A DNA stretch of 64,000 bases from Nitratireductor basaltis (GCF_000733725.1 NZ_JMQM01000001.1:1984001-2048000); one strand, 5' to 3'. Numbered from the stretch's first letter, positions 10,062 through 19,207 are shown. The notes: generated by a model not told the origin, from the letters alone. Numbers and translations: made by a program.

Positions 10062-10397
10062 ATGCAGGCTCGGTTCCTTGATGAAGATTTCGCGGTAGCG
10101 CCACAGATCGCGGCGGCCCATGTCGAGGCGATCGCCGAAGCGGGCTTCAAATCCATAGTCTGCAACCGTCCCGATTCCGAAGATGGCGCGGTCCCTCATG
10201 ACGAGGTTCAGGCGGCCGCCGAAGCTGCCGGACTTGAATTCCGGTTCCTGCCGGTCGTGCCGGGCGAGATCACCGAGGATGACGCCAGGAACATGGCAGC
10301 CTTGTTGAACGAGCTTCCAAAACCCGTGCTTGCCTATTGCCGCAGCGGCGGACGCTGCACCAATCTCTATGCGATGGTTCAGCAGACAAGCGCCTGA
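10062..10397 (+). CDS. DUF442/TIGR01244-type phosphatase-like protein
   Basis: A 111-residue single-domain protein of the dual-specificity-phosphatase-like family also found fused to beta-lactamase-like (Blh) sulfur-metabolism proteins. The signature near the C-terminus is VLAYCRSGGRCTNL, in which the cysteine and arginine form the phosphate-loop-like active site. An AEAGFKSIVCNRPDSE segment, typical of the family, lies near residues 25-40. The ATG at 10062 follows GGGAG at ideal spacing; an upstream TTG-initiated extension from 9996 lacks such support. Family members are annotated as sulfur transferase or phosphatase, and the substrate is not settled. It diverges from the giant adhesin across about 236 bp and converges on the Lrp-type regulator. 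Confidence 0.85.
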   Translation: MQARFLDEDFAVAPQIAAAHVEAIAEAGFKSIVCNRPDSEDGAVPHDEVQAAAEAAGLEFRFLPVVPGEITEDDARNMAALLNELPKPVLAYCRSGGRCTNLYAMVQQTSA

Positions 10398-10412
10398 GGG
10401 CAACAGGCATCT

Positions 10413-10880
10413 TCACAGCGGCAGCGCCGCGGTTTCCTTCAATGTCTGAAGCACGATTGCCGTCTTCACATGCTGCACGGACTGGTGTGGCAGAAGCACG
10501 TCATTGACGAAATCGGACAATGATTTGAGATCCGGGGTCACGACCTTGAGGAGATAGTCCATCTCCCCTGTCAGCGCATGTGCCTCAAGCACTTCCGGCA
10601 GGCCGGACAACAGTTCGGCGAAACGGCGTGCATTGTCGGGATTGTGGGTGGCCAGCGTCACCGTGATGATGTTCACCAGTGACAGGCCAAGCAGATCCCG
10701 GTCGAGCACGGCACGATAGGAGCGGATCAGCCCCGCCTCCTCCAGCCGCTGGCGCCTGCGCGAGCATTGCGAAGCGGAAAGATTGATACGCTCCGACAGA
10801 TCATTGTTCGTCAGACGCGCGTCCCGCTGAAGATGCGCCAATATCTTGCGGTCAAACTGATCAAGATGCGCTCTATCCAC
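10413..10880 (-). CDS. Lrp/AsnC family transcriptional regulator
   Basis: A 155-residue regulator with an N-terminal winged-helix domain (LDQFDRKILAHLQRDARLT, then a recognition helix around SASQCSRRRQRLEEAGLI) and a C-terminal RAM/ligand-binding domain (LTGEMDYLLKVVTPD). The start is the GTG at 10880, preceded by GGAGGAG four bases upstream. This gives the standard family length, whereas the open frame extends to 11318. It diverges from hppD, and the 126-bp gap holds two palindromes, so it probably controls hppD and itself in response to an aromatic amino acid or its keto acid (inference). Confidence 0.92.
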   Translation of the reverse strand: MDRAHLDQFDRKILAHLQRDARLTNNDLSERINLSASQCSRRRQRLEEAGLIRSYRAVLDRDLLGLSLVNIITVTLATHNPDNARRFAELLSGLPEVLEAHALTGEMDYLLKVVTPDLKSLSDFVNDVLLPHQSVQHVKTAIVLQTLKETAALPL

Positions 10881-10903
10881 TATACTCCTCCGAAACATGC
10901 ACG

Positions 10904-10954
10904 TTCCATGCACCATGGAAGCATCTTGGAGCGCAAAATGCAAAGCACTTGCAT
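10904..10954. promoter_or_regulatory. Palindromes in the lrp-type regulator/hppD divergent promoter
   Basis: Two inverted repeats are visible: TTCCATG-cac-CATGGAA (10904-10920) and ATGCAA-agcac-TTGCAT (10938-10954). Their dyad form suits an Lrp/AsnC dimer or tetramer. hppD begins at 11007 and the regulator at 10880, so both promoters should be covered. Binding is inferred. Confidence 0.5.
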
Positions 10955-11006
10955 CGGCTGGGCAGTAAAATGCGCGATATCGCAAAGTCCTTGAGGAGGA
11001 GAAGCC

Positions 11007-12119
11007 ATGGGTCCGTTCCCGCATGATGCACCGCCAGCAGAAATCACGAAGGAGAATCCTGCCGGCACCGACGGTTTCGAGTTCGTGGAATTCGCTCATC
11101 CCGAGCCGGAAAAGCTCGCGGAGCTTTTCACTAAGATGGGTTATAGCGAGGTCGCGCGGCACAAGACGAAGAAGATTTCGGTCTGGCGGCAGGGTGACAT
11201 CAATTACATCGTGAACGCCGAGCCTGGCAGCCACGCCATGCGCTTTGTCGACGAACATGGCCCCTGTGCCCCGTCCATGGCCTGGCGCGTGGTTGATGCC
11301 AAACATGCCTATGAGCATGCAGTCGCAAAGGGTGCCGAACCCTATGAGGGCGACGACAAGACGCTGAATGTGCCGGCGATCGTGGGCATAGGTGGTTCAC
11401 TGCTCTACTTCGTGGAGACCTATGGCGACAAGGGCTCGGCTTATGACGGCGAATTCGACTGGATCGGCGAGCGTGACCCGAAGCCGGAAGGTGTGGGCTT
11501 CTACTATCTCGATCACCTCACCCACAATGTCTATCGCGGCAACATGGACAAGTGGTGGGCCTTCTATCGTGAGCTTTTCGGCTTCACTCAGATCCACTAT
11601 TTCGACATTGACGGGCGCATTACGGGGCTCGTCTCACGCGCGATCACCTCGCCTTGCGGCAAGATCCGCATTCCGCTGAACGAGTCCAAGGACGAGACCA
11701 GCCAGATCGTCGAATATCTGAAAAAGTACAAGGGCGAAGGCATCCAGCACATCGCCGTTGGCACCGAAGAAATCTATGACGCGACAGACAGGCTTGCCGA
11801 TAATGACCTGAAATTCATGCCCGGACCGCCGGAAGTCTATTACGAGAAGAGCTTCGAGCGCGTCAAAGGCCATGACGAGCCGATCGAGCGCATGAAGAAA
11901 CACGGCATCCTGATCGATGGCGAAGGCGTGGTGAATGGCGGCATGACCAAGATCCTGCTGCAGATCTTTTCGAAGACCGTCATCGGGCCGATCTTCTTCG
12001 AGTTCATCCAGCGCAAGGGTGATGAAGGCTTCGGTGAAGGCAATTTCCGCGCGCTCTTCGAGAGCATCGAGGAAGACCAGATCCGCCGCGGCGTCATCAA
12101 GGTTGATGCGGCGGAATAG
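11007..12119 (+). CDS. hppD: 4-Hydroxyphenylpyruvate dioxygenase
   Basis: A 370-residue Fe(II) dioxygenase that converts 4-hydroxyphenylpyruvate to homogentisate, the second step of tyrosine catabolism. It has the two vicinal-oxygen-chelate halves. The iron ligands can be placed: His170 in LDHLTHNV, His248 in GIQHIAVGT and Glu332 in FFEFIQRKGDEGFGEGNF. The C-terminal closing helix (FRALFESIEEDQIRRG) is intact. The ATG follows GAGGAGGAG. The product is the substrate of HmgA, encoded nearby on the other strand. The stop codon abuts the stop of the next, convergent gene with no spacing. Confidence 0.97.
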   Translation: MGPFPHDAPPAEITKENPAGTDGFEFVEFAHPEPEKLAELFTKMGYSEVARHKTKKISVWRQGDINYIVNAEPGSHAMRFVDEHGPCAPSMAWRVVDAKHAYEHAVAKGAEPYEGDDKTLNVPAIVGIGGSLLYFVETYGDKGSAYDGEFDWIGERDPKPEGVGFYYLDHLTHNVYRGNMDKWWAFYRELFGFTQIHYFDIDGRITGLVSRAITSPCGKIRIPLNESKDETSQIVEYLKKYKGEGIQHIAVGTEEIYDATDRLADNDLKFMPGPPEVYYEKSFERVKGHDEPIERMKKHGILIDGEGVVNGGMTKILLQIFSKTVIGPIFFEFIQRKGDEGFGEGNFRALFESIEEDQIRRGVIKVDAAE

Positions 12120-12455
12120 CTACCACAGCTGCAACAGGGTCTGGCCGAACCAGGCCAGGCCCGCAATCACCACCAGCGCATAGCCCAGGCGCAGCGACCA
12201 GCGCGCGAGACGGTAGCGCCCGCCCTCCTCCATGCCGTGAGCAAAGGCGCGCAGATCGTCATTGATATAGCTGCGCATATGTCTTTCGGCCCGCTTGTCC
12301 GCTGCTCTGCGCAGCGAAACGAAGCGCACCAGCGCCTCGTCCTCTGACCAGCCGAAACGCTTCTTTTCCAGTCTAAAGGACAGGTTCAGCAGAAGTGCCC
12401 AGCCCAGCGCGACGAGGGCAAGCCCGATGCCGAGCAGGGTCAAGATGAAGGTCAT
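12120..12455 (-). CDS. Small two-helix membrane protein, function unknown
   Basis: A 111-residue protein with hydrophobic segments near both ends (about residues 1-25 and 88-108). Between them is a charged amphipathic middle rich in Arg and Glu (LEKKRFGWSEDEALVRF, RRAADKRAERHMRSY). I do not recognise a family. It is the last gene of the hmgA-fahA transcription unit, 31 bp after the preceding membrane-protein gene. An association with tyrosine catabolism rests only on position. Confidence 0.7.
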   Translation of the reverse strand: MTFILTLLGIGLALVALGWALLLNLSFRLEKKRFGWSEDEALVRFVSLRRAADKRAERHMRSYINDDLRAFAHGMEEGGRYRLARWSLRLGYALVVIAGLAWFGQTLLQLW

Positions 12456-12486
12456 CGGATTCAGCTGCCTCCCGTGGATTCAGCTC

Positions 12487-12834
12487 TCAGCTTATCCTCA
12501 TCATGCTCAGCAGCACCAGTGTCTGCACTATTCCCCATGGCGTTATCGCACCAAGCCCCAGTGCAGCAACCGACGAAATGCCGGCCCATGCGCCGATGAC
12601 CCTTCCGACCCATCGGACCGGCTCTGTCTTCCAGGCCCAGATTGCAGGGCCGATATTCGTCCCAAGCAGCGACAGGAAATAGACGATACCCAGTGCGATT
12701 CTGGCTGCTCCCGGTTCTCCCGATGAATACAACACCACGAAGATTGGCCGCATCAACAGACCCAGGATTGGTATCCCTGCCAGGTTGAAGATCAGAAACA
12801 ACAACCCAGCACTACCAATCCTGAATTTCTGCAA
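12487..12834 (-). CDS. Small hydrophobic membrane protein, TTG start, coupled to fahA
   Basis: A 115-residue protein with about three transmembrane segments (residues about 8-35, 45-68 and 80-105). The start is the TTG at 12834, preceded by GAGGGA six bases upstream; that Shine-Dalgarno overlaps the end of fahA, and only two bases separate the genes, which suggests translational coupling. I do not recognise a family. Position suggests a minor membrane component made with the homogentisate pathway, but nothing in the sequence shows transport function. Confidence 0.7.
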   Translation of the reverse strand: MQKFRIGSAGLLFLIFNLAGIPILGLLMRPIFVVLYSSGEPGAARIALGIVYFLSLLGTNIGPAIWAWKTEPVRWVGRVIGAWAGISSVAALGLGAITPWGIVQTLVLLSMMRIS

Positions 12835-12836
12835 AT

Positions 12837-13847
12837 CTAGTCCCTCGGTTCAACCACCTGCTCGATCGCGCCGAAAATGGAATGACCTTCATTGTCGCGC
12901 ATCTCGATGCGGACAATATCACCGAAATGCAGGAAGGGTGTCTGCGGCTTATCGCCCTTGATCGTCTCGATCATGCGGATTTCCGCGATGCAGGAATATC
13001 CCGCTCCCCCTTCATCCACCGGCTTGCCCGGACCGCCATCAAGCTTGTTTGAAACCGTCCCCGAACCGATGATCGAACCTGCGGCAAGCGGGCGTGTCTT
13101 GGCTGCATGCGCGATAAGTGTCGGGAAGTCGAAGGTCATGTCGATGCCGGCATTGGCCCGACCGATTGGCTTGCCGTTCAAATCGACGCAGAGCGGAAGG
13201 TGCAGCCGACCTCCGTCCCATGCTTCTCCCAATTCGTCAGGCGTCACGGCGACGGGGGAGAAGGCCGAAGACGGTTTGGACTGGAAGAAGCCGAAGCCCT
13301 TGGCCAGTTCACCGGGGATGAGACCGCGCAGGGAGACATCATTGACGAGCATGACGAGACGGATGGCATCGCGCGCCTCGTCTGGCGTGGCCCCCATCGG
13401 TACGTCATCGGTAATGACCGCAACCTCGCCTTCCATGTCGATACCCCATGCTTCGTCAGCCATGCGGATTGGATCACGGGGCGAGAGGAAGCTGTCGGAG
13501 CCCCCCTGATACATCAACGGGTCTTCCCAGAAGCTTTGGGGCATCTCCGCGCCGCGTGCCTTTCGCACCAGTTCCACATGGTTCACATAGGCCGAACCGT
13601 CCGCCCACTGATAGGCGCGCGGCAGCGGCGACATGGCGTCATGCTCATGGAAGCGTTCGGCGGGAACCGCACCATGATCGAGGCTTTCGGCCAGCGCCTC
13701 CAGATGCGGCGAGACCCGCGCCCAGTCATCAAGTGCGGCCTGCATGGTGCGCGCAAGAAAGGAGGCGTCGGTGTAGCGGGTCAAATCGCGTGAAACGACG
13801 ACCAGGCGCCCGTCGCGGGTGCCGTCCTTCAAACTGGCTAGCTTCAA
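12837..13847 (-). CDS. fahA: Fumarylacetoacetate hydrolase family protein (fumarylacetoacetase)
   Basis: A 336-residue FAH-fold hydrolase expected to split fumarylacetoacetate into fumarate and acetoacetate, the last step of homogentisate degradation. The family N-terminus MKLASLKDGTRDGRLVVVSR begins at the TTG at 13847, which follows GAGGAGG at ideal spacing; upstream in-frame codons lack this. The metal-binding acidic core of the FAH fold is present around IDMEGEVAVITDDVPMG, with a catalytic-core GSGTVSNK segment later. It lies 93 bp downstream of hmgA. Of the two common types, this resembles the bacterial FAH-domain enzyme used as FahA; the exact substrate is inferred from context. Confidence 0.92.
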   Translation of the reverse strand: MKLASLKDGTRDGRLVVVSRDLTRYTDASFLARTMQAALDDWARVSPHLEALAESLDHGAVPAERFHEHDAMSPLPRAYQWADGSAYVNHVELVRKARGAEMPQSFWEDPLMYQGGSDSFLSPRDPIRMADEAWGIDMEGEVAVITDDVPMGATPDEARDAIRLVMLVNDVSLRGLIPGELAKGFGFFQSKPSSAFSPVAVTPDELGEAWDGGRLHLPLCVDLNGKPIGRANAGIDMTFDFPTLIAHAAKTRPLAAGSIIGSGTVSNKLDGGPGKPVDEGGAGYSCIAEIRMIETIKGDKPQTPFLHFGDIVRIEMRDNEGHSIFGAIEQVVEPRD

Positions 13848-13940
13848 GATGTTCCTCCTCGTAGTGATTTGTTCGGCCATGCAGCCTCTACCGCATGGCT
13901 CTCCCCCTGTCGGACATGGGTCAGCAGCAAAGACTGCCTG

Positions 13941-15254
13941 TCAACTCCAATCACCTTCCGGTGTGCCGTTGAACCGCTTTTTCAGGTCGCTCCAGCAGTC
14001 GATATAATCATCCTGGAGCGTGCTGCTCATGGCCGCGAAGCGAGTCACGTGCTGGGCGAAGCGTGTTTCAAACATGAAGGCCATCGTGTCCTCCAGCTTG
14101 ACCGGCTTCAACTCCGCGTGGGTCGCCTTTTCATATCCGAAGGCGTCCGGCCCATGCGGCAGCATCATGTTGTGCAGCGATATGCCGCCGGGCACGAAGC
14201 CCTTTTCCTTGGCATCATACTGCCCTTTGATGAGGCCCATGAACTCGCTCATGATGTTGCGGTGGTACCAGGGCGGGCGGAATGTGTGCTCGGCCACCAT
14301 CCAGCGCGGCGGGAAGATGACGAAATCGACATTCGCCGTACCCTCCTCTCCGCTCGGTGCCGTCAGGACCGTGAAGATTGACGGGTCCGGATGATCGAAC
14401 AGGATCGCGCCCACGGGCGAGAAGGTGGACAGGTCATATTTGTAGGGCGCGTAGTTGCCATGCCAGGCAACCACATCCAGCGGTGAGTGGTCGATTTCCG
14501 TCTGGTAGAAGCGGCCGCACCACTTCACCTTCAGATGCGTGGGCTCGTCGTGCTCCTCGAACCATGCAACCGGCGTCTTGAAATCGCGCGGATTGGCCAG
14601 GCAGTTTGCACCGATGGGACCGCGGTCTGGCAGGGTGAACTTCGCGCCGTAATTCTCGCAGATATAGCCGCGCACGGGGCCATCCAGCAGCTCGACGCGG
14701 AAGATCATGCCGCGCGGCACGAGCGCGATCTCACCTGGATTGACATCCATGATACCCATTTCGGTCCGGATGCGAATGCCGCCCTGCTGCGGCACGATCA
14801 GCATCTCCCCATCGGCATTGAAGAAGTGCTCGTTCACCATGTCCATGCTGGCGACATAGACATGCGCGGCCATACCCGATTGCCCCTGCGCATCACCGGC
14901 AGTGGTAATGGTGCGGATGCCGGAGATGAAGGTCGTGCCCTCAGAGGGAAGAGGAAGCGGATCCCAGCGCAGCTGGCCGAGCGGAAGCTCATGCTCCTCA
15001 TGGTCCGGCCCGGTTTTCCAGTAGTTGTGCGTTACCGGCTTGAAGCGGGCGGTATGCTTCACCGAGGGGCGAATTCTGTAGAGCCACGAGCGTTCATTCG
15101 TGCCGCGTGGTGCGGTGAAGGGCGAACCTGACAGCTGCTCGGCATACAGCCCATAGGCGGGGCGCTGCGGCGAGTTCTGTCCCTGTGGCAGGGCGCCGGG
15201 CAGGCTTTCGGTCTCAAAGTCGTTTCCGAAGCCTGGCATATATTCAAGGGTCAT
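13941..15254 (-). CDS. hmgA: Homogentisate 1,2-dioxygenase
   Basis: A 437-residue cupin-type Fe(II) dioxygenase that opens the homogentisate ring to maleylacetoacetate. The N-terminus [19 protein letters not shown] and the C-terminal metal-site region ([13 protein letters not shown] and [15 protein letters not shown]) are diagnostic and full length. It heads the hmgA-fahA-membrane-protein unit and diverges from a MarR regulator. The promoter gap carries a clear dyad, so repression by MarR with release by a pathway intermediate is the likely control. No maleylacetoacetate isomerase gene is seen in the window. Confidence 0.97.
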   Translation of the reverse strand: MTLEYMPGFGNDFETESLPGALPQGQNSPQRPAYGLYAEQLSGSPFTAPRGTNERSWLYRIRPSVKHTARFKPVTHNYWKTGPDHEEHELPLGQLRWDPLPLPSEGTTFISGIRTITTAGDAQGQSGMAAHVYVASMDMVNEHFFNADGEMLIVPQQGGIRIRTEMGIMDVNPGEIALVPRGMIFRVELLDGPVRGYICENYGAKFTLPDRGPIGANCLANPRDFKTPVAWFEEHDEPTHLKVKWCGRFYQTEIDHSPLDVVAWHGNYAPYKYDLSTFSPVGAILFDHPDPSIFTVLTAPSGEEGTANVDFVIFPPRWMVAEHTFRPPWYHRNIMSEFMGLIKGQYDAKEKGFVPGGISLHNMMLPHGPDAFGYEKATHAELKPVKLEDTMAFMFETRFAQHVTRFAAMSSTLQDDYIDCWSDLKKRFNGTPEGDWS

Positions 15255-15278
15255 GACTTCCTCCCTCAGACAATCTTC

Positions 15279-15307
15279 GTTACATTCGTAACCGTTGAAA
15301 ATGTAAC
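15279..15307. promoter_or_regulatory. Putative MarR operator between hmgA and marR
   Basis: The gap contains GTTACATTCGTAAC (15279-15292, GTTAC/GTAAC dyad). A larger dyad GTTACATT (15279-15286) with AATGTAAC (15300-15307) shares its left arm, and a flanking GTTGA/TCAAC pair lies close by. It is 24 bp from the hmgA start and about 22 bp from the marR start, so binding would block both genes. The sequence is much more AT-rich than its surroundings. Confidence 0.65.
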
Positions 15308-15328
15308 TATCAACGGGAGGCGCCCGCC

Positions 15329-15778
15329 ATGGCTGATGATATTCTGGTTCTTGAGGATTTCCTGCCCTACCGTCTCAACAGGCTGGCCGAGGCTGTCAGT
15401 CGCGACTTCTCCCGCATCTATCGCGAGCGTTACGGGCTTACCCGGCCCGAATGGCGCACACTCGCCGCACTTGGCCAATACGGCACGATGACCGCCACGC
15501 AGATCGGCGCGAATTCGGCCATGCACAAGACGAAGGTCAGTCGGGCGGTTGCGGAGCTTGAAAGGCGCGGGTGGCTATTGCGCGAAACAGACCCTTCGGA
15601 CCGGCGCGTGGAACATCTGCAACTATCCAGATCGGGCACTGCCGCCTATCGCGCCCTGGTGCCGCTGGCGAAAGACTATGAGAGGAAATTGCTTGCAGCA
15701 CTTGAAGCTGCCGAGCAAGCGGAACTGACCACAGGCCTTGCTGCAATGGAACGCATTGTGACCAGACAGAAAGGCTAG
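15329..15778 (+). CDS. MarR family transcriptional regulator
   Basis: A 149-residue winged-helix regulator. Helix 1 ([18 protein letters not shown]) begins the dimerisation domain; the recognition helix lies around [19 protein letters not shown], and the wing is [15 protein letters not shown], the usual MarR DxRxxxLxLT-type signature. The ATG follows CGGGAGG. It is placed to control hmgA and itself through the dyad in the 74-bp gap. The stop codon overlaps the stop of the convergent HPP gene (shared CTAG). Confidence 0.93.
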   Translation: MADDILVLEDFLPYRLNRLAEAVSRDFSRIYRERYGLTRPEWRTLAALGQYGTMTATQIGANSAMHKTKVSRAVAELERRGWLLRETDPSDRRVEHLQLSRSGTAAYRALVPLAKDYERKLLAALEAAEQAELTTGLAAMERIVTRQKG

Positions 15779-16287
15779 CCTTCCCGATCGATCCGCGTGG
15801 GATACTGCACACGCGGCGGCAGCCAGTGGTGCACAAGTGCGAGCGAGACAAGGCTGATGCAGCCGATCAACACAAATACGAACAGTTCCTGACCCTGGAA
15901 CGGTATGGCCGTCGCCACCAGTGGCAGCGCACCTGCCGGTGGATGGGTTACCCGCAGCATCAACATCAGAGCGATCGCGATACCCACCGCACATGCCGCT
16001 GCCCACCAGGCTGCAGGAAACAGCGCCATCGCGCCAACACCGACTATAGCTGCAATGAGATAGCCACCGAAGATATTCATCGGCTGCGCCAGCGGGCTTG
16101 AGGGTTGACCAAAGAGCAGCACCGCGGTCGCACCAAGGGGTGCAATGAGCAGGGGCAGGCCGGTAAGAGTAGACAGGGTACCGACCAGCGCCATGCCAAG
16201 CATGGCACCAAATCCCGACTTCAGATGAGAGATGGCATGCCCGCGCGGTTCGTGCCTGGCGGTAAATGGCCGGATGTGCTGACGCAA
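15775..16287 (-). CDS. HPP family integral membrane protein
   Basis: A 170-residue protein with four to five hydrophobic segments and the family signature THPPAGALP at about residues 113-121. HPP-domain proteins are four-helix membrane proteins; some have been linked to nitrite transport in chloroplasts and cyanobacteria, but most bacterial members are uncharacterised. It begins after a charged leader (about residues 1-25). It shares a stop-codon overlap with the MarR gene and appears to be a single-gene unit. Confidence 0.88.
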   Translation of the reverse strand: MRQHIRPFTARHEPRGHAISHLKSGFGAMLGMALVGTLSTLTGLPLLIAPLGATAVLLFGQPSSPLAQPMNIFGGYLIAAIVGVGAMALFPAAWWAAACAVGIAIALMLMLRVTHPPAGALPLVATAIPFQGQELFVFVLIGCISLVSLALVHHWLPPRVQYPTRIDREG

Positions 16288-16419
16288 GGTGCGAGAAGTC
16301 CCCTTCAGAAGAAGACTTCAGTTACCAAGCTGCAACATCAGCGCACAGTAACAGATATTCGAAGTATCAACTCACGAGGGAAATTGTTTTCTTTCACTCG
16401 GCACCGTCGGCAATGCCGG

Positions 16420-17457
16420 TTACTCCCAATCCATAACCACCTTGCTGGCCGTGCCGGAGCGCATGGCTTCGAAGCCGCCCTTGTAGTCGTCGATGCCGAT
16501 GCGGTGGGTGATGATACCGGAGACGTCGAGCGGGCCCTGCACCAGCGCGATCATCTTGTACCAGGTCTCGAACATCTCGCGCCCATAGATGCCCTTCAGC
16601 GTCAGCATCTTGAAAATGACCTTGTTCCAATCGATCTCGAATCCGGTCGGCGCGATGCCCAGAATGGCGATCTTGCCGCCATTGTTCATGGCGTCGATCA
16701 TGTCGCGGAAGGCCGGTGCGGCGCCGGACATTTCAAGCCCCACATCGAACCCTTCCGTCATGCCGATACGTGTCATCACGTCGGGCAGCTTTTCCTCCGC
16801 CGCGTTCACCGTGTGCTGAACACCAACTTTCCTCGCAAGCTCCAGCCGGCCCGGATTGATGTCGGTGATGACGACCTTGCGCGCACCGACACTCTGCGCC
16901 ACCAGCGCACCCATGATGCCGATGGGCCCGGCGCCCGTCACCAGCACGTCCTCGCCCACGAGGTCGAAGGAAAGTGCGGTGTGAACGGCATTGCCCAGCG
17001 GATCGAAGATGGCTGCAATCTCGTCAGGCACATCATCGGGGATGGGCACCACATTGTGCTGCGGCAGCGAGACATATTCGGCGAAGGTGCCCGCCCGCTG
17101 AACGCCGACGCCCAGCGTATTACGGCACAGATGCCCGCGCCCCGCGCGACAGTTGCGGCAGTGGCCGCAGACGATGTGCCCCTCGCCCGAAACCCGCTGA
17201 CCGGGCTTGTATTCGCTGACGGCCGAGCCGACCTCGACCACCTCGCCCATGAATTCATGACCCGTCACCAGCGGCACCGGCACGGTCTTCTGCGCCCACT
17301 GGTCCCAGTTCCAGATATGAACATCGGTGCCGCAGATGGCGGATTTCTTCACCTTGATGAGCACGTCATTCGGGCCGATCTCCGGCACCGGCACACGTTC
17401 CATCCAAAGGCCTTCCTCCGCCTTCGACTTCACCAGGGCTTTCATCATGTTGGACAT
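16420..17457 (-). CDS. tdh: L-threonine 3-dehydrogenase
   Basis: A 345-residue zinc alcohol dehydrogenase-type enzyme that oxidises L-threonine to 2-amino-3-ketobutyrate with NAD+. It aligns by eye with E. coli Tdh over its whole length. The catalytic zinc region is [13 protein letters not shown] and GHEFMGEV, the structural zinc cysteines lie in [15 protein letters not shown], and the Rossmann glycine motif is GAGPIGIMG. The start is set at the ATG at 17457 because the upstream frame runs through a palindromic repeat; the MMKAL methionines are alternatives. It lies 202 bp downstream of kbl, which uses its product, with a repeat element in between. Confidence 0.96.
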   Translation of the reverse strand: MSNMMKALVKSKAEEGLWMERVPVPEIGPNDVLIKVKKSAICGTDVHIWNWDQWAQKTVPVPLVTGHEFMGEVVEVGSAVSEYKPGQRVSGEGHIVCGHCRNCRAGRGHLCRNTLGVGVQRAGTFAEYVSLPQHNVVPIPDDVPDEIAAIFDPLGNAVHTALSFDLVGEDVLVTGAGPIGIMGALVAQSVGARKVVITDINPGRLELARKVGVQHTVNAAEEKLPDVMTRIGMTEGFDVGLEMSGAAPAFRDMIDAMNNGGKIAILGIAPTGFEIDWNKVIFKMLTLKGIYGREMFETWYKMIALVQGPLDVSGIITHRIGIDDYKGGFEAMRSGTASKVVMDWE

Positions 17458-17504
17458 GGGTTGGTCCTTGTTCTTCAAGTTGTCGGAGGCGGTGCTCAAG
17501 GCTA

Positions 17505-17646
17505 CCCCCCTCTGCCCTGCCGGGCATCTCCCCCACAAGGGTGGAGATTGTTCGTTGATGTGCCGTGCCTCTTCTTTGATGCTCGGCGTCAATGACAGCT
17601 GATCTCCCCCCTCGTGGGGGAGATGGGCGGCAGCCCAGAGGGGGGC
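17505..17646. repeat. Intergenic palindromic element, family A, short form (copy A1)
   Basis: The element fills most of the kbl-tdh gap. The left end is a C-run followed by TCTGCCCTGCCGGGCATCTC and a CCCCCACAAGGGTGGAGAT hairpin. The right end is GATCTCCCCCCTCGTGGGGG with a degenerate inverted copy of the outer arm ending in CAGAGGGGGG. The outer arms are imperfect here (CCCTGCCGGGC against GGGCGGCAGCCC). As RNA within the kbl-tdh transcript it would form two local hairpins or one long one. Confidence 0.85.
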
Positions 17647-17659
17647 GTGCCGCGTGCCG

Positions 17660-18847
17660 TCATCCAATCACCCCAAGCTCCCGCCCCACGGCACCGAAAG
17701 CTTCCACTGCACGATCGATATCGGCTGAGGAATGCGCGGCCGACATTTGCGTGCGGATGCGCGCCTGGCCCTTGGGGACGACGGGGAAGGAAAAGCCGAT
17801 CACATAGATGCCGTGATCCAGCAGCCGATCGGCCATTTTCGAGGCCAGTGCGGCGTCGCCCACCATCACCGGAATGATCGGATGATCGGCCCCCGCCAGC
17901 GTGAAGCCCAGCTTTTCCATGCCCGTGCGGAAGCGCGTCGCGTTGTCATAGAGATGCCGGCGCAGGCTCGCGCCGTTCTGCACGATGTCGAAGACCTTCA
18001 GCGATGCCGCCGCAATCACCGGTGCAAGCGTGTTGGAGAAAAGATAGGGCCGCGAGCGCTGGCGCAGCCATTCCACGACCTCCTTGCGCGCGCAGGTGTA
18101 GCCGCCGGATGCGCCACCAAGCGCCTTGCCGAGCGTGCCGGTGATGATGTCCACGCGTCCTTCCACACCGCAATATTCCGGCGTGCCGCGGCCATGCTCG
18201 CCCACGAAACCGACCGCGTGGCTGTCATCAACCATCACCATGGCGTCGTATTTCTCCGCCAGGTCGCAGATCGCCGGCAGATTGGCGATGATGCCATCCA
18301 TGGAGAAGACGCCGTCGGTCGCGATCAGGCGGAAACGCGCGTCGGAGGCTTCCTTCAGGCGTTCTTCCAGTTCGGCCATGTCGTTGTTGGCGTAGCGATA
18401 GCGCCGTGCCTTGCACAGCCGCACGCCGTCGATGATCGAGGCATGGTTGAGCGCATCCGAGATGATCGCATCATCGGGCCCAAGCAGCGTCTCGAACAGG
18501 CCCGCATTGGCGTCGAAGCATGAGGAATAGAGGATCGTGTCTTCCATGCCGAGGAAGCTCGAAATCTTCGCCTCCAGCTCCTTGTGCTCCTCCTGCGTGC
18601 CGCAGATGAAACGCACCGAAGCCATGCCGTAGCCATAGCGATCCAGCGCCTTCTTCGCGCTCTCGCGAAGCTCGCCATTGTCGGCGAGACCCAGATAGTT
18701 GTTGGCGCAGAAATTGAGCACATCCCTGCCGCCACTTTGAATACGGGCGGATTGCGTGGATGTGATGACGCGCTCGGACTTGTAAAGCCCCGCCTCCTTC
18801 AGCCCTTCTATTTCACTCTTGATATGGGTCAGAAAGGCATCACTCAT
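17660..18847 (-). CDS. kbl: 2-Amino-3-ketobutyrate CoA ligase (glycine C-acetyltransferase)
   Basis: A 395-residue fold-type I PLP enzyme of the alpha-oxoamine synthase family that splits 2-amino-3-ketobutyrate with CoA into glycine and acetyl-CoA, completing threonine breakdown begun by Tdh. Diagnostic segments are [29 protein letters not shown], and the PLP lysine in [15 protein letters not shown]. The ATG at 18847 follows CCGGAG at six bases, preferred over an upstream ATG at 18865. First gene of the kbl-tdh unit; Tdh and Kbl are known to act together. Confidence 0.96.
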   Translation of the reverse strand: MSDAFLTHIKSEIEGLKEAGLYKSERVITSTQSARIQSGGRDVLNFCANNYLGLADNGELRESAKKALDRYGYGMASVRFICGTQEEHKELEAKISSFLGMEDTILYSSCFDANAGLFETLLGPDDAIISDALNHASIIDGVRLCKARRYRYANNDMAELEERLKEASDARFRLIATDGVFSMDGIIANLPAICDLAEKYDAMVMVDDSHAVGFVGEHGRGTPEYCGVEGRVDIITGTLGKALGGASGGYTCARKEVVEWLRQRSRPYLFSNTLAPVIAAASLKVFDIVQNGASLRRHLYDNATRFRTGMEKLGFTLAGADHPIIPVMVGDAALASKMADRLLDHGIYVIGFSFPVVPKGQARIRTQMSAAHSSADIDRAVEAFGAVGRELGVIG

Positions 18848-18952
18848 CAGGCACTCCGGAGGCAACGGAAATCACGGCGCACACATTTTCACGCGCGCAA
18901 TAATCTTTCAAGCGCAGATGTGGGGTGGGGTGTTTGGACGGCGGCGCGAGAC

Positions 18953-19182
18953 ACCCCCCCTCTGCCCTGCCGGGCATCTCCCCCACAAGGAGGGAGATTA
19001 GTCGTTACGATGCCCCGCCTTCCTGCCAGTGGAGGTGCGACGGAAAAGCAAGCCAATCTCCCCCCTTGTGGGGGGTGAGTAGCGGTTGGCCGCAGGCCAA
19101 GGCGGAGCCAAAGATTTGGCTCCGTCAGCGCCCGAACGCGCGGAGCGCAAGCGCAGCGCAGGCTGGCAAGGCAGAGGGGGGT
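18953..19182. repeat. Intergenic palindromic element, family A, long form (copy A2)
   Basis: The left arm matches A1 (C-run, TCTGCCCTGCCGGGCATCTC, CCCCCACAAGGAGGGAGATT). The right half begins CAATCTCCCCCCTTGTGGGG. An extra module of about 75 bp follows, with its own hairpins (TTGGCCGCAGGCCAA; GGAGCCAAAGATTTGGCTCC). It ends CTGGCAAGGCAGAGGGGGGT, the inverse of the left outer arm. It lies upstream of kbl, in the gap to gcdH. Confidence 0.85.
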
Positions 19183-19207
19183 CTGCCAGAGCGCCAACAC
19201 CTCTACT

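Noticed and set aside
11040-11318. N-terminal extension of the Lrp-type regulator to 11318
   Set aside because: It would run antisense through the start of hppD; the GTG at 10880 has a near-perfect Shine-Dalgarno and gives the normal length.
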